Source: Arthrobacter sp. MYb227 (GTDB taxonomy: Bacteria > Actinomycetota > Actinomycetes > Actinomycetales > Micrococcaceae). From it: 64,000 nucleotides of DNA. Shown here piece by piece: positions 1 through 9,878 of this stretch; the first letter of the stretch is position 1, and each line of letters starts with the position of its first letter. A program made the translations under genes and the position numbers. The notes beneath the pieces were generated by a model that was not told the DNA's origin, did not search any database, and worked only from the letters and a program-made list of their open reading frames with translations. The stretch lies in NCBI RefSeq assembly GCF_002975435.1, contig NZ_PCPT01000013.1, positions 32,697 through 96,696 of the forward strand. Reading direction: 5' to 3'.

Positions 1-176
1 GGTTCCCGCCGGCCAGACTGATTCGCTGCTGGCTAGGCCGCCGAAGGCGTGATGCAACAGGTGGCCGTTGACGGCCCGTATCCACTATGCGTACGTGGCA
101 TCAATGATGACGCCGCAGCTCAAAGTCGGCGGCAGGAACCTGCAGAGGACGCCATGCTGGAAAGCCTTGTGATCGG

Positions 177-1377
177 TCAGGGGATTCGGCGATGCCCCTC
201 ACTGCCAGGAGCGAATGGAAGCACGATAGATACTGATTGAAGATCGTCGCCGGTGCACAGATTGCACCATCGTTGACGGAGACACTCACCCTTGCAGGGC
301 GTCTGCAAAGTCGTCAGTTCGAGTAGAAGCCAGCGATCTTGAGTGCTTGAGCAGGATGACTTCGTAGCGTGCGGGTAGCTTTGGCGATATTTTTTGCAAC
401 CTGCACGTTTAAGCAACGTGATGGCAATGTTCCTCAAAATCGACATCATGTGAGGTGAGTTTGCGGTGAGAACTTGTGATTTGTCTTCTTGCCAAACCAC
501 ATCCCTACGCCAATATAGAGAATTTTCAATGCTCCAATGTCCACGGATCAACGCAGCTAGCTGTGCTGGACTAGCCAGATGGGTGGGCAGTGACGTGACC
601 GCGTAAATGGTTTCGGTATGCCAGGTCTTGAGGTCTTGTTTTCGTGACTTTCGGATGATTTGGATGGCTTGTTCCGCGTGCAGGAATCTAATCCAGGGGT
701 TGCGCGTGGCGCATTTGATAGCGCGGAATATGACCTTCCCATTGGCAACCGTCCTGACACGGTCCCCGTCGGGGACTTTCTCCCACGGGTTCTGTTCGAG
801 CTGGGCGAGCAGGGTGGGTTGGTTTGCTTTCACTGTGAAAACATAGTGAGCACCACGCTGGGCAAGATAGCGAGCATGACCCGTCTGGGTGTGCAATGAA
901 TCTGCAGTGACTACGATACCTTGAGGTCCATGAAGTGGTCCAGAAGTACCGGGAATGCGGTGATTCCATTGTTTTTCTCGCTCACCGATACCTAGGCCAA
1001 GACCGTGTGGCTCTCTTGGTTCAGAGCAGACATTAGATGCACTCTGGTGCCTTTGCCGTCCACGGTAATCGATGCAGGGCTGTCAACCTTTTGGGCCCAG
1101 AGGCGAAAGCAACAGTTCCATAGCTGCGGCATCAAAAAGTACAAAGACTCGGGCCAGCGTGGTGGCATGAGGTGCGCCGACACCGTGGACTTCTAGTTCT
1201 GAGCGTGCGGTATCGAACGGCCCTTTCGGCCATTTCTACCAGCGTCTTGACGCCGACAATCACCGAACACACCATGATGACCAACAGGTGCACGAAGCTA
1301 AGTCTGATTCCTCGTTTGGCTCGTGGATCAGGCAGCCCAGTCAGAGCAGGTAAGACTTCGGTAGGATCCAATTTCAC
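177..1377 (-). pseudogene. ISAs1-family transposase, frameshifted remnant
   Basis: Pieces of one ISAs1-type DDE transposase lie in order on the minus strand but in different frames. The N-terminal segment (1377 to about 1200) has the family's LTGLPDPRAKRGIR motif and first hydrophobic stretch. A middle segment around 1000-1100 contains ITVDGKGTR, the catalytic-core start. The C-terminal segment (896 to about 330) carries GHWSIENSLYW and the LRNIAITLLKRAG end typical of the family. At least two frameshifts separate them, so no full-length enzyme can be made. The open frame runs past the natural C-terminus to 177. The family call rests on motif recognition. Confidence 0.85.
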
Positions 1378-1489
1378 TGTCTCAACGCCATCAAATTGGT
1401 CTCACATATTAAGACTCTAGGCTAGCGCACCACTTAGCAGACGCCCTGCTCACCCTTGGGAGATCAGCACAGACCTGAGGTTTCAGCGG

Positions 1490-1803
1490 GTGAAAGCGAA
1501 GAATCGCCGAGGGTGCACGCGCAACTGCCGAAATGGCCTATTTTTAGTTGAGAAACAGAAAGCCTCCAACCACTCTTATGTTGCCAATGGTGCCTGGGCG
1601 AAACTTGCCATGTTTGCCATGAACCTAGTCAGCTGGCTCCAACTCGTAGCAGTACAAGGGGGCATGACGCAGGCTGCTTGGAAATGAAACGGTGGTGCTA
1701 CCGACTATTTTCAATGGCAAGAAGAATCATCCACAGCGGCAGACAAACCAAACTCTTACTCCCATTCAAGGCACCAGTAGCCATGCTCCTCATGAACGTA
1801 TAA
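1490..1803 (+). pseudogene. IS1380-family transposase C-terminal remnant
   Basis: Two short plus-strand frames together resemble the end of an IS1380 transposase. Codons around 1580-1660 read VANGAWAKLAMFAMNLVSWL, like the helix before the C-terminal region of that family. After a frameshift near 1687, codons 1690-1803 read RWCYRLFSMARRIIHSGRQT and end at TAA 1801-1803, like the usual RLLxxxxRIxxxxRQxxL tail. Nothing of the N-terminal catalytic region is seen upstream, so this is a truncated and frameshifted fossil next to another decayed IS. Confidence 0.65.
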
Positions 1804-2169
1804 ACACCATCACCAGCACTTCAAAAAGCACATCCTGATCACCTCCACCGGCACCAAAGCTATCCAACATCACCAGAAAGGAGACCTGAGCGGAAAATGG
1901 TATCCGACGCACAGTCAGGGATTCGACCAACATCATTGTGCCCACAAACAGCAAAACCGCCAACCCGCACCGAAATGCGAAATCAGCGCTCTGCCATCGC
2001 TTCATGAAATGGCTGGGCTAAGAACATGGCTTCTAAGTCCGTAACCGTCATGAATTTTCGACTACAAAATCTGATCCTGCAACGATCGACTTTGAAAGAT
2101 CAGACTACTTTTTTCAAAAGAAGAAACCTGACATCAATATAGAGACGGTTAGGAAAGTCTATTATCTGA
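1804..2169. other. Intergenic, no supported gene
   Basis: This stretch lies between the IS1380 remnant and the polysaccharide transferase gene. A minus-strand frame at 1790-2005 encodes 71 residues with one hydrophobic stretch, but it has no ribosome binding site, overlaps the IS remnant and has no recognisable motif. I do not call it a gene. No convincing terminator was seen. Confidence 0.4.
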
Positions 2170-3615
2170 TCAGTATGCGCCGTCTTTACCAAAAACGGCT
2201 TTAACAGTACGGAAAAGAATTATTAAATCCTGCATTAGTGACCAGTTCTCGACGTAGTACAGATCTAACCGTACACTTTCTTCCCACGAAAGATCCGAAC
2301 GTCCGCTCACTTGCCACAAACCTGTTACACCAGGTTTGACCATTAGCCTGCGCGAAACGTATTTCTCATATGCGGCCACTTCGGCTGGGAGAGGAGGACG
2401 CGGTCCCACCATGCTCATTTCTCCTACTAAGACATTCCACAGTTGCGGCAGCTCATCAATACTGTATCGGCGAATGAATGCCCCGAGCTTTGTAATTCGA
2501 GGATCGTCTTTCATCTTGAATAGTACGGCATTTCCTTCATTAGATGGCTGGAGATCCATCAATTGTGCTTCGGCATCAACTACCATAGAACGGAATTTGT
2601 GCATCTTAAATGCTTTTCCATTTAGACCAACGCGTTCTTGATGAAAAAAGGCTGGGCCTGGGCTATCAAGTTTGATCAGTGCAGCGATCAATAGAAAAAA
2701 CGGAGACAATAAAAGGAGCCCAATAGTGGATCCCAAAATATCGAAGGTTCGTTTGAGGCTGGCTTGGCCCCCTTTCAGCCGCGGAGTTGAGACATGAATA
2801 AGCGGAAGACCTGCCACCGGCTGAGTATGAATTCTCGGTCCTGCAATGTCAGTCAGCGCGGGAGCCAAGATCATGGAAACTCGCCTTTCCTGAAGTTCCC
2901 AGCCCAGCTGACGTATCGTCACTGGATTGAGCTGTGAATCTGAAGAGAGCGCAATGGCATCTACATCATGAAACTCCACTGCACTCAGAATTCCACTTAG
3001 GCCTGTGCTCACTGATACGACAGGGACGGGTAGTTCCTCCCCTTTGGGCGACTTCATCGCATATCCGGGAAGGATTGCTCCTATCGGTTCGAATCCGGCG
3101 CCTGGCTCACTAGAGAGCGAATTGTAGAGATGTTCTACTGCGCTGGGCGCTCCCACAAGTAGCAGACGTCGGGTGAAATTACCTCGCAATCGGTGCCGTA
3201 CCAGCCACCGGCGCGAAAACCACCGTGATAGTAGGAGCAAAAATAGGCCCACTGGCAGTGCAATTCCGACATAGCCGCGTGCGGTGCTGAGGTCGAGAGC
3301 GTAGGAAATGATGGCGATGCCACCGAAAAGGTACATAGTTGAAACGACAACTCTTTTATATTCTTCGCTTCCAGCCCCTAGGATCCTAAGATCCCGAGCT
3401 CCCCATATTTCCAGCACAATCCACCAGAACGCAGCGAACAGAAGTGTCAGTGTCCAATAATTAGTATTGAGATAGTCGGAGCTTAGAGACGGATCTTTGG
3501 CTGTTCCGAAGCGAGTAAGTTGTGCTGTAAGCATCGCGGACATGATAAGCACTGCGTCCATGAATGCAATTCTTCTCGGAAGCACAGAGCGCCATGAGTG
3601 GCGTGTTTTGAGCAA
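2170..3615 (-). CDS. Polyprenyl-phosphate sugar-1-phosphate transferase (initiating enzyme of polysaccharide synthesis)
   Basis: This 481-residue membrane protein belongs to the WbaP/CpsE polyprenyl glycosylphosphotransferase family, which transfers a sugar-1-phosphate to undecaprenyl phosphate to start a repeat unit. Residues about 15-150 hold four to five hydrophobic segments, followed by a Rossmann-like CoA_binding_3 region (about 150-270). The catalytic Bac_transf domain (about 285-481) shows KRTFDILGS, a membrane-embedded hairpin, KMHKFRSM, DELPQLWNVL, VGPRPPLP and KPGVTGLWQVSGRSD. Length and motif order are normal. It lies downstream of the UDP-glucose dehydrogenase gene on the same strand. 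The sugar transferred cannot be read from the sequence. Confidence 0.93.
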   Translation of the reverse strand: MLKTRHSWRSVLPRRIAFMDAVLIMSAMLTAQLTRFGTAKDPSLSSDYLNTNYWTLTLLFAAFWWIVLEIWGARDLRILGAGSEEYKRVVVSTMYLFGGIAIISYALDLSTARGYVGIALPVGLFLLLLSRWFSRRWLVRHRLRGNFTRRLLLVGAPSAVEHLYNSLSSEPGAGFEPIGAILPGYAMKSPKGEELPVPVVSVSTGLSGILSAVEFHDVDAIALSSDSQLNPVTIRQLGWELQERRVSMILAPALTDIAGPRIHTQPVAGLPLIHVSTPRLKGGQASLKRTFDILGSTIGLLLLSPFFLLIAALIKLDSPGPAFFHQERVGLNGKAFKMHKFRSMVVDAEAQLMDLQPSNEGNAVLFKMKDDPRITKLGAFIRRYSIDELPQLWNVLVGEMSMVGPRPPLPAEVAAYEKYVSRRLMVKPGVTGLWQVSGRSDLSWEESVRLDLYYVENWSLMQDLIILFRTVKAVFGKDGAY

Positions 3616-3690
3616 TTTCGTCTCCCCCGAATATTGTGCCCAGCTAAGTTTGAGACTTTATGTGAAAACAATTGTTCCAAATCAGTGAAA

Positions 3691-5022
3691 CTAGTTCTTG
3701 CTTTCGAATTTGCGACCCAACGCGGTGATGTTCCAGCCAGCGTGTTCCCACTCATCGATAGGCATAACATTGCGTCCGTCGATGAAGTTTCGGTTTGCTA
3801 CGACGGTCGCGAGTTCGGTAGGAACGAGGGCACGGAATTCGGACCATTCAGTCAAGAGAATTACTAGATCCGCTTGTGTGGCTGCTTCAAAAGCTGAATC
3901 GACATATTTTAAGCGCGGGAATCGCTTTGCAGCGTTCGCGTTTGCCTTGGGGTCGTAGACGTTTACGTCAGCGCCTGAATTAAAGAGACGGGCAGCAACA
4001 TCTAGGGCTGGAGAATCTCGTACATCATCACTATTTGGTTTAAATGCCGCGCCAAGCACGGCAATCTTCTTACCAGCTAGCGGACCAATCATGTCTTCGG
4101 CAAGGTAAACAACACGATCGCGACGACGAAGGTTGATTTCATCAACTTCAGACAGGAAACGCATCGTGCGTTCTAACCCCAGCTCACTGATTCGTGCCTG
4201 GAGGGCTCTGATGTCTTTGGGTAAGCAACCGCCTCCAAAACCTACACCAGCGTTGAGGAAACGACGACCGATCCTAACGTCAAAACCGATCGCATCTGCC
4301 AACGTTCTGATATCGCCACCGACGGTCTCAGTAACTTCAGAAAACGCATTGATGAATGAGATTTTGGTAGCTAAGAATGCGTTTGCTGCGACTTTGACCA
4401 ATTCAGCAGTTTCAAAATCAGTGCTAATAAAAGGCGTATCTACCGCAAGTGCACGTGCGTAAACTTCGCGGAGCACCTTTTCGGTAACGGCGCTATCTGC
4501 ACCAACGACGAGACGGTCTGGCGTCAAAGTGTCTTCAACTGCGAACCCCTCACGTAGGAACTCCGGGTTCCATGCAAAGCCAATTGAAATATCGGGATTT
4601 TTAATCTCAGCAATCATTTTGCTTAGACGTCGAGCTGTACCAACGGGTACAGTTGACTTTCCAACGATGAATGCATCCTTGCTAATGTTCTCTGCAAGCG
4701 AACGAGTGGCCGCGTCGACAAACGTTAGATCAGCTGCGATATCACCTGCTTTCTGGGGCGTTCCTACACCGATGAAGTGTACATCTGCCCAACCACCGAT
4801 TTCTTCGTAAGAAGTAGTGAAACGTAGGCGTCCAGTGGCTATGTGCTTGCGAAGTAGTTCCGGCAGACCCGGTTCATGGAAAGGCAGCTCACCTCGGGTC
4901 AAGCTGTCAATCTTGTCTTGATCGATGTCAAGTCCGATGACCTCGAAACCCAATTCCGCCATACAAGCCGCATGGGTTGCACCCAAATAGCCGGTTCCGA
5001 TGACGCTCATCCGCAATGACAT
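3691..5022 (-). CDS. ugd: UDP-glucose 6-dehydrogenase
   Basis: A 443-residue UDP-glucose/GDP-mannose dehydrogenase that oxidises UDP-glucose to UDP-glucuronate with NAD+. The Rossmann motif GTGYLG is at residues 9-14, the NPEFLREG substrate loop at 152-159, and the catalytic cysteine is C266 in GFGGGCLPKD. The C-terminal UDP-binding domain follows. The ATG at 5022 has GGAG a few bases upstream, which fixes the start. It lies just upstream of the initiating transferase on the same strand and diverges from the glycosyltransferase operon, so it probably supplies glucuronate for the polysaccharide. UDP-ManNAc dehydrogenase relatives share the fold, but length and motifs fit UDP-glucose best. Confidence 0.93.
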   Translation of the reverse strand: MSLRMSVIGTGYLGATHAACMAELGFEVIGLDIDQDKIDSLTRGELPFHEPGLPELLRKHIATGRLRFTTSYEEIGGWADVHFIGVGTPQKAGDIAADLTFVDAATRSLAENISKDAFIVGKSTVPVGTARRLSKMIAEIKNPDISIGFAWNPEFLREGFAVEDTLTPDRLVVGADSAVTEKVLREVYARALAVDTPFISTDFETAELVKVAANAFLATKISFINAFSEVTETVGGDIRTLADAIGFDVRIGRRFLNAGVGFGGGCLPKDIRALQARISELGLERTMRFLSEVDEINLRRRDRVVYLAEDMIGPLAGKKIAVLGAAFKPNSDDVRDSPALDVAARLFNSGADVNVYDPKANANAAKRFPRLKYVDSAFEAATQADLVILLTEWSEFRALVPTELATVVANRNFIDGRNVMPIDEWEHAGWNITALGRKFESKN

Positions 5023-5295
5023 TCTTCTCCAAATATGTAAAAACTAGGCTGCGCAAGCACACATAAGTTGCAGGCAGCTGTACTGATCAACCCTTGAAAA
5101 AATGACTTTGGCAGAAAAAGCTGAGTCTGCCCAATGAAGCATATCCGCAAACCGAGTCGAGGGTGAGTCGAGCAACTTTGCCCCCCGAGAGGCGTTCATC
5201 ACATGGTTAATGCATCAACAGTTCGTTAAAACCTTGAAATTGCAGATAGATTTATATGTTGGTAGTAGGTTTTCAAAGAATAACGTAGGAGAGTC
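5023..5295. promoter_or_regulatory. Divergent intergenic region of the polysaccharide locus
   Basis: A 273-base AT-rich spacer separates the minus-strand ugd/transferase pair from the plus-strand glycosyltransferase operon, so promoters for both directions should lie here. AGGAG at 5287-5291 is the ribosome binding site for the TTG start at 5296. Loose -35/-10-like sequences occur around 5235-5260, but none is strong enough to name, and no clear operator palindrome is seen. Confidence 0.55.
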
Positions 5296-6447
5296 TTGAG
5301 CGGTCTCATTGTGCACGAGTGGTTGGAACCTACTGGCGGCGCGGAAAAAGTAGTCCAAGAAATGGCTAGCACTTACCCAGATGCAAGGATTCTAACGCTT
5401 TGGAACGATGGCCATGCAGAAATAGATGATTCGAGAGTCTCGGAGACTTGGCTCGCCAAAACGCCTTTCCGATCGAATAAAGCAATCGCTATACCTGCAA
5501 TGTTGCCCACGTGGCGTCGCCAGAGCCTAGGCGATGCTGATTGGGCGCTTGTTAGCTCCCACCTGTTTGCACATCATGTTTCATTCACAGACGCAAAACG
5601 AGATGTTGAAAAATTTGTGTACGTCCACACCCCAGCACGGTACATCTGGGAACCTGATCTTGACGCGCGAGGTAACTCAATGATTGCGCGGGGCTTGGCT
5701 GGACTCCTGAAACCGGTTGATAGGAGACGGGCCGCAGAAGGGGCTAATTTTGCTGCGAATAGTGAATTTGTAAGAGACCGTATTCGGCGAACATGGAACC
5801 AAGACGCGGAAGTTATTTATCCGCCAGTATCCGTGAAGGCAATTCAAAGCGTTGAATGTTGGGCTGATGAGCTGGGACCTGATGACGCTGAAATCCTAGC
5901 CCGTCTTCCCGAGAAGTTTGTACTTTCTGCCTCTCGATTCGTTCCTTATAAGAGACTTGACATGGCCATAACAGTCGCTGAGGCCTCAGGAATCCCAGCA
6001 GTTATAGCTGGAAGTGGTCCAGATGAGACGAGGCTTCGAGCTCGGGCTGCAGAATCCTCTGTACCAGTTCACTTCGTCCAACGGCCCTCGGACCCATTCT
6101 TGTATGCGTTATATGAACGGGCTGTGGCATACGTTTTTATGGCCATAGAAGATTTCGGGATCATGCCAGTTGAGGCTATGGCAATCGGAACACCCGTAAT
6201 CTGTGGAAACGAAGGTGGTGTTTTAGAGACAGTGTCCCATGGTATGAGCGGAGCACACTTACAAGCAACAGATGTCCAAGCGCTGCGTGAAGCACTGGAA
6301 CTTACCGTGTCACTGGACCGGGCAAAGATTCGTTCGCATGCGACAAAGTTTGATGCCAGCCTCTTTAGAAGGAACATCGAATCCTGGACAGGCCGTAGTT
6401 CTACAAACGAGCAAATTTCTGGAATCGATGACTATGCCCAACGATGA
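5296..6447 (+). CDS. GT4-type glycosyltransferase (WbaZ/mannosyltransferase-like)
   Basis: A 383-residue GT-B glycosyltransferase that probably adds one sugar of the repeat unit at the inner membrane face. The N-terminal half has the VHEWLEPTGGAEKVVQ acceptor-domain signature seen in WbaZ-like enzymes. The C-terminal half has the E-x7-E nucleotide-sugar motif EDFGIMPVE followed by AMAIGTPVI. The start is a TTG with AGGAG four bases upstream; no ATG fits as well. It opens the plus-strand operon, and its end overlaps the next gene. Donor and acceptor sugars cannot be assigned from sequence. Confidence 0.88.
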   Translation: MSGLIVHEWLEPTGGAEKVVQEMASTYPDARILTLWNDGHAEIDDSRVSETWLAKTPFRSNKAIAIPAMLPTWRRQSLGDADWALVSSHLFAHHVSFTDAKRDVEKFVYVHTPARYIWEPDLDARGNSMIARGLAGLLKPVDRRRAAEGANFAANSEFVRDRIRRTWNQDAEVIYPPVSVKAIQSVECWADELGPDDAEILARLPEKFVLSASRFVPYKRLDMAITVAEASGIPAVIAGSGPDETRLRARAAESSVPVHFVQRPSDPFLYALYERAVAYVFMAIEDFGIMPVEAMAIGTPVICGNEGGVLETVSHGMSGAHLQATDVQALREALELTVSLDRAKIRSHATKFDASLFRRNIESWTGRSSTNEQISGIDDYAQR

Positions 6448-7540
6448 TTTTTCTTCTGCCGGTATGAAAACGATAATTATCTCTGCTCCGCTTGTTACAA
6501 AAGGGGGAGTCTTCCGCTCAACATGTGAGCTCGTCGAATCAGCTCGTGCGCAGGGCTTGGATTGGTCAGCCCTAATAATCACACGTGGTGACCTCAATCC
6601 CGGTAGATTACCAGTTGGTGTTGATGTAAGGGTTGTCAACCAGAGCGGTATACGAGGGCTCTTGGAATTACGTCGAATTCTTTCTTCATCTGAAACCGTC
6701 GGTCAGGCCGAAGCCGTCATCTCAATGATTCCGCAGACGGACATGCTACTTTCAACAATTAATCGTGGCCGAAAAAAGATTCATGTCGCGTTCGTTAGGG
6801 GAGCTGCATGGCCTCGCAAAGGTGAGTCAAACGAGCTCAGACGTCGAATATGGCGCCTCATTGAACGATGGGCTTTAGGCCAGATGGACGAGGTCTGGAC
6901 GACAACAACAGTGTTGCGAGAAGAAATTGAATGGTCTTCGGCGGTTATCGTCCCTGCAGGAATCGCAGATATTGGATCGCAAGAAGAGCCACAAGTTTCC
7001 TTTGAGCCAGCCAATGTTGTCTGGGCTGCACGAATGTCAATTGACAAGAACCCTCATCTGTTCTTGAATGTGCTGGACGAACTGAAAGTACCAGGATTTA
7101 TGTATGGCGACGGCGAACTACGTTTTGAACTAGAAACGAGTAAACCCACAAACGTCACTTTTGGGGGATGGGCAGATCCCCTTACATTATGGGATAGTGC
7201 TGGAATCTACTTAGGTACGTCTTTCCGAGAAGCCTTTGGACGGAGCGCAGTCGAAGCTGCAGCACGAGGCCTACCAATGGTTCTTTCGAATGCTTTTGGT
7301 GCAGCACCATTGCTATTCACTGACCCTGAACTGAAAGATCGCTTCGTTCTGGATCCATTAGAAACGGATGCTTGGATTCGAGCGACTCGTGAGTTGTCAG
7401 AAGACGCAATGCTAAGACAACGAGTTGGACATCATGTTTGGAAGAACGCGAATCTGCTGACCATTGAAAAATCAGTCGAAGCCGTACGCAGACGTTTGCA
7501 CATGATTAAAGATTTAAACGAGATAGAAAAAAATGTTTAA
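6428..7540 (+). CDS. Glycosyltransferase, GT-B fold
   Basis: A roughly 370-residue glycosyltransferase of GT4 character. It begins with IIISAPLVTKGGVFRSTCEL, a typical glycine-rich N-terminal loop, and carries EAFGRSAVEAAARGLPMVLS, the E-x7-E donor-binding motif, in the C-terminal domain. The frame is open upstream to 6272, but codons before 6428 overlap the previous gene and read poorly. ATG 6428 or 6434 with GGA at 6421 is the best start, giving about 20 bases of overlap with the preceding gene. Translational coupling in the operon is likely. Substrate unknown. Confidence 0.82.
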   Translation: MTMPNDDFSSAGMKTIIISAPLVTKGGVFRSTCELVESARAQGLDWSALIITRGDLNPGRLPVGVDVRVVNQSGIRGLLELRRILSSSETVGQAEAVISMIPQTDMLLSTINRGRKKIHVAFVRGAAWPRKGESNELRRRIWRLIERWALGQMDEVWTTTTVLREEIEWSSAVIVPAGIADIGSQEEPQVSFEPANVVWAARMSIDKNPHLFLNVLDELKVPGFMYGDGELRFELETSKPTNVTFGGWADPLTLWDSAGIYLGTSFREAFGRSAVEAAARGLPMVLSNAFGAAPLLFTDPELKDRFVLDPLETDAWIRATRELSEDAMLRQRVGHHVWKNANLLTIEKSVEAVRRRLHMIKDLNEIEKNV

Positions 7541-8696
7541 TAGTAAAAGCGAATTAACTCTAAATTATAAAGTTTTACACTTAGATCACACAACTGCACT
7601 TGGCGGCGCGGAGCTTGCATTAGCCAGACTGTGTAAAATGTCGAACGGATGGGAACCGACGATTGCGTTGCCTGGTAAGAACGACCAGGATTTAGGTCCA
7701 TTCGAGTCGTTGGAACCGATAGTCGTCCGTGTTGGCGAACCACAATTATCCGGGGCCAGCCGGTCAGGGATAAACAGTATTGTCGGGTTTATTATCCGCA
7801 TACTCGAACAGGTATGGCATTTGCGTCGCGAACATTCGTTCAAAAACGCCGACATCATTCACACGAATACATCACGCTCGGGCCTGTACGGAGCACTTTC
7901 GGTGCTCCTATCGCGCAAACGCTTAGTTGTTCATCTCCGTGACATGGTTACGAGAGAAAGCCTAGGCACTATGGGAAGCCTACTTTTCAAGTCAATTGTT
8001 TTGCCAAGAGCAAATGGTGTGATTGCTAATTCCGAAGCAACACTCGCGACGGCCACGAAGTATATACGGTCTTCTGCATCGATAGCAGTCATTCCAAGCC
8101 CTGCAGGTATACGATCGGACCCGAAGCCAACAACAATTCGAGATTCAGTGGACAAAATCGGGATGGTGGCAAGAATCGATCCGTGGAAAGGGCAAGAGCT
8201 GCTTATAGAGGCCTTTGCTCGTTCTTTCGGTGGTTCCGCAACGAGATTGGTACTTGCTGGAGCGCCTGCGTTTGGGCATGAAGAATACTTGTCCGCAATT
8301 ACACAAAAAGCAGAAGTACTAGGCATTGCTAGCCAGATCGATTTTCTAGGTCATGTCAACGATGTGAATTCAATAATTGATGATCTGGACATTTGCGTTC
8401 AAGCTTCTATACGTCCTGAACCGCTTGGTCAGAACGTACTACAGTACCTTGCCGCAGGTAAGCCCGTCATATCAGCAGATCAAGGCGGCCCTACCGAATG
8501 GATCATTCATGGTGAAAATGGCTTGCTCTTCAAAGCTGGCGATGTCGAATCTCTTGCTTCAAATCTCAAAGCCATGCGTAGCAAATCGGTTCGAGAAAAA
8601 CTTGCCTCTGGAACAACGCGAGTAAAACCCGTCCCTACGGATGAAATGGTAGCTAGAATGCACGCGGACCTCTTCTCAGAAGTCATCAAGAAGTAA
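7533..8696 (+). CDS. Glycosyltransferase family 4 protein
   Basis: A 387-residue GT-B enzyme. The N-terminal domain contains DHTTALGGAELALARL, the acceptor-side motif of GT4 enzymes. The C-terminal domain contains RPEPLGQNVLQYLAAGKPVI, where E-x7-Q stands at the usual E-x7-E position, then the GGPTEWI loop. The gene overlaps the preceding one by 8 bases, a sign of coupled translation. It should act on the lipid-linked repeat unit in the cytoplasm. The sugar specificity is unknown. Confidence 0.88.
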   Translation: MFNSKSELTLNYKVLHLDHTTALGGAELALARLCKMSNGWEPTIALPGKNDQDLGPFESLEPIVVRVGEPQLSGASRSGINSIVGFIIRILEQVWHLRREHSFKNADIIHTNTSRSGLYGALSVLLSRKRLVVHLRDMVTRESLGTMGSLLFKSIVLPRANGVIANSEATLATATKYIRSSASIAVIPSPAGIRSDPKPTTIRDSVDKIGMVARIDPWKGQELLIEAFARSFGGSATRLVLAGAPAFGHEEYLSAITQKAEVLGIASQIDFLGHVNDVNSIIDDLDICVQASIRPEPLGQNVLQYLAAGKPVISADQGGPTEWIIHGENGLLFKAGDVESLASNLKAMRSKSVREKLASGTTRVKPVPTDEMVARMHADLFSEVIKK

Positions 8697-8720
8697 TTCA
8701 TAATTAACTGAAGGAATGAC

Positions 8721-9845
8721 ATGTTATCAAAACCGAAGGTAGCCGTATTTAGACAACGTTTGTTCGTTCCGTCAGAGACGTTCATTAGAGATCAGACCAA
8801 AGCATTAAACGCTCATGATGGGATTTTTATAGCTCGAAGGCCCGTAATAAATCCGTTTGATGCTCCGGTATTCAGCTTATCGGAGCATCAAGGAAAGCTT
8901 CATGACAGCCTCTTTGCTCTCACCGGAAAATCCGTGGCATTTGAACGTTACCTTCGGCATACATCGCCGTCCTTAGTTCATGCACATTTCGGTCCCGATG
9001 GAATGCTAGCTTCCGGACCATGTCAAAATACAGAAACGCCGCTAGTGATTACGTTACATGGTAGAGACGCGACTGTTAGTCGTAAGAACCTTCTTCGCAC
9101 TGGCCAACCAGTTGCCATCCGCTATGCATTGAATAGGAATACTTTAGCAGAAAGCGCAAAATTCCTTATTTGCGTATCAAATGATTTGAAGGATAAGGCA
9201 ATCCAGAATGGATTTCCAGCCAAAAAGCTAATAACTCATTATATTGGTGTTGATACTAATAGATTTGCAATTTCGGTACAGCCACGAAAAAAACGGTTTG
9301 TACACGTTGCCCGCTTAGTGGAAAAAAAGGGTACTGCAAACTTGCTTCTGGCATTCACCGGAGTTCTGGAGCAGCACCCTGATGCAGCACTCGATATTGT
9401 TGGCAACGGCCCACTCGCGAGTCAGCTTGTGCAACAAGCTAGTGAATTGGGAATAGCCGATAAAGTAGTCTTTCATGGACATCAAGAAAACGAAGTCGTT
9501 CGCGAGCTGATCAGTCAGGCAGCCGCATTTGTGCTTCCTAGTGTGACCGCGCCTAATGGGGATCGAGAGGGTCTGCCTATTTCGATTCTAGAAGCAATGA
9601 GCACGGGAACACCTGTGATCTCAACGGTTCACTCGGGCATTCCTGAAGCCATAGTTTCGGGAGTATCCGGAATCCTAGTTGAAGAACACGATGTGCAAGA
9701 ACTGAGAAAAAGCATGGAAAACATCCTGAGCAATGACAACCTGGCTACAGATTTGGGGCAAGCGGGAGCAGAACGAATTCGCCAGAGATTCGATCTTGGC
9801 ATACAGACTAGCCTTCTTGAACAGTTGTATGACAATGCTAAATAG
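8721..9845 (+). CDS. Glycosyltransferase family 4 protein (colanic-acid WcaL-like)
   Basis: A 374-residue GT4 enzyme. HAHFGPDGMLA and LHGRDAT in the N-terminal domain are the signature of the WcaL/AmsK-like branch. The C-terminal domain has VARLVEKKGT and REGLPISILEAMSTGTPVIS, the E-x7-E donor motif. The start ATG is preceded by GAAGGA at 8711-8716, and a 24-base gap separates it from the preceding gene. It is the fourth glycosyltransferase in the run, which suggests a repeat unit of about five sugars including the priming one. That count is inference. Confidence 0.88.
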   Translation: MLSKPKVAVFRQRLFVPSETFIRDQTKALNAHDGIFIARRPVINPFDAPVFSLSEHQGKLHDSLFALTGKSVAFERYLRHTSPSLVHAHFGPDGMLASGPCQNTETPLVITLHGRDATVSRKNLLRTGQPVAIRYALNRNTLAESAKFLICVSNDLKDKAIQNGFPAKKLITHYIGVDTNRFAISVQPRKKRFVHVARLVEKKGTANLLLAFTGVLEQHPDAALDIVGNGPLASQLVQQASELGIADKVVFHGHQENEVVRELISQAAAFVLPSVTAPNGDREGLPISILEAMSTGTPVISTVHSGIPEAIVSGVSGILVEEHDVQELRKSMENILSNDNLATDLGQAGAERIRQRFDLGIQTSLLEQLYDNAK

Positions 9846-9878
9846 GCACTTGAATTACGGAGCTCTTGAGGCAAAGAA

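Noticed and set aside
1790..2005. 71-codon minus-strand frame with one hydrophobic stretch
   Set aside because: No ribosome binding site, overlaps the IS1380 remnant, no family resemblance.
3085..3105. Sequence resembling a tRNA T-arm (GGTTCGAATCC)
   Set aside because: It lies inside the conserved transferase gene and no matching acceptor or anticodon arms surround it.
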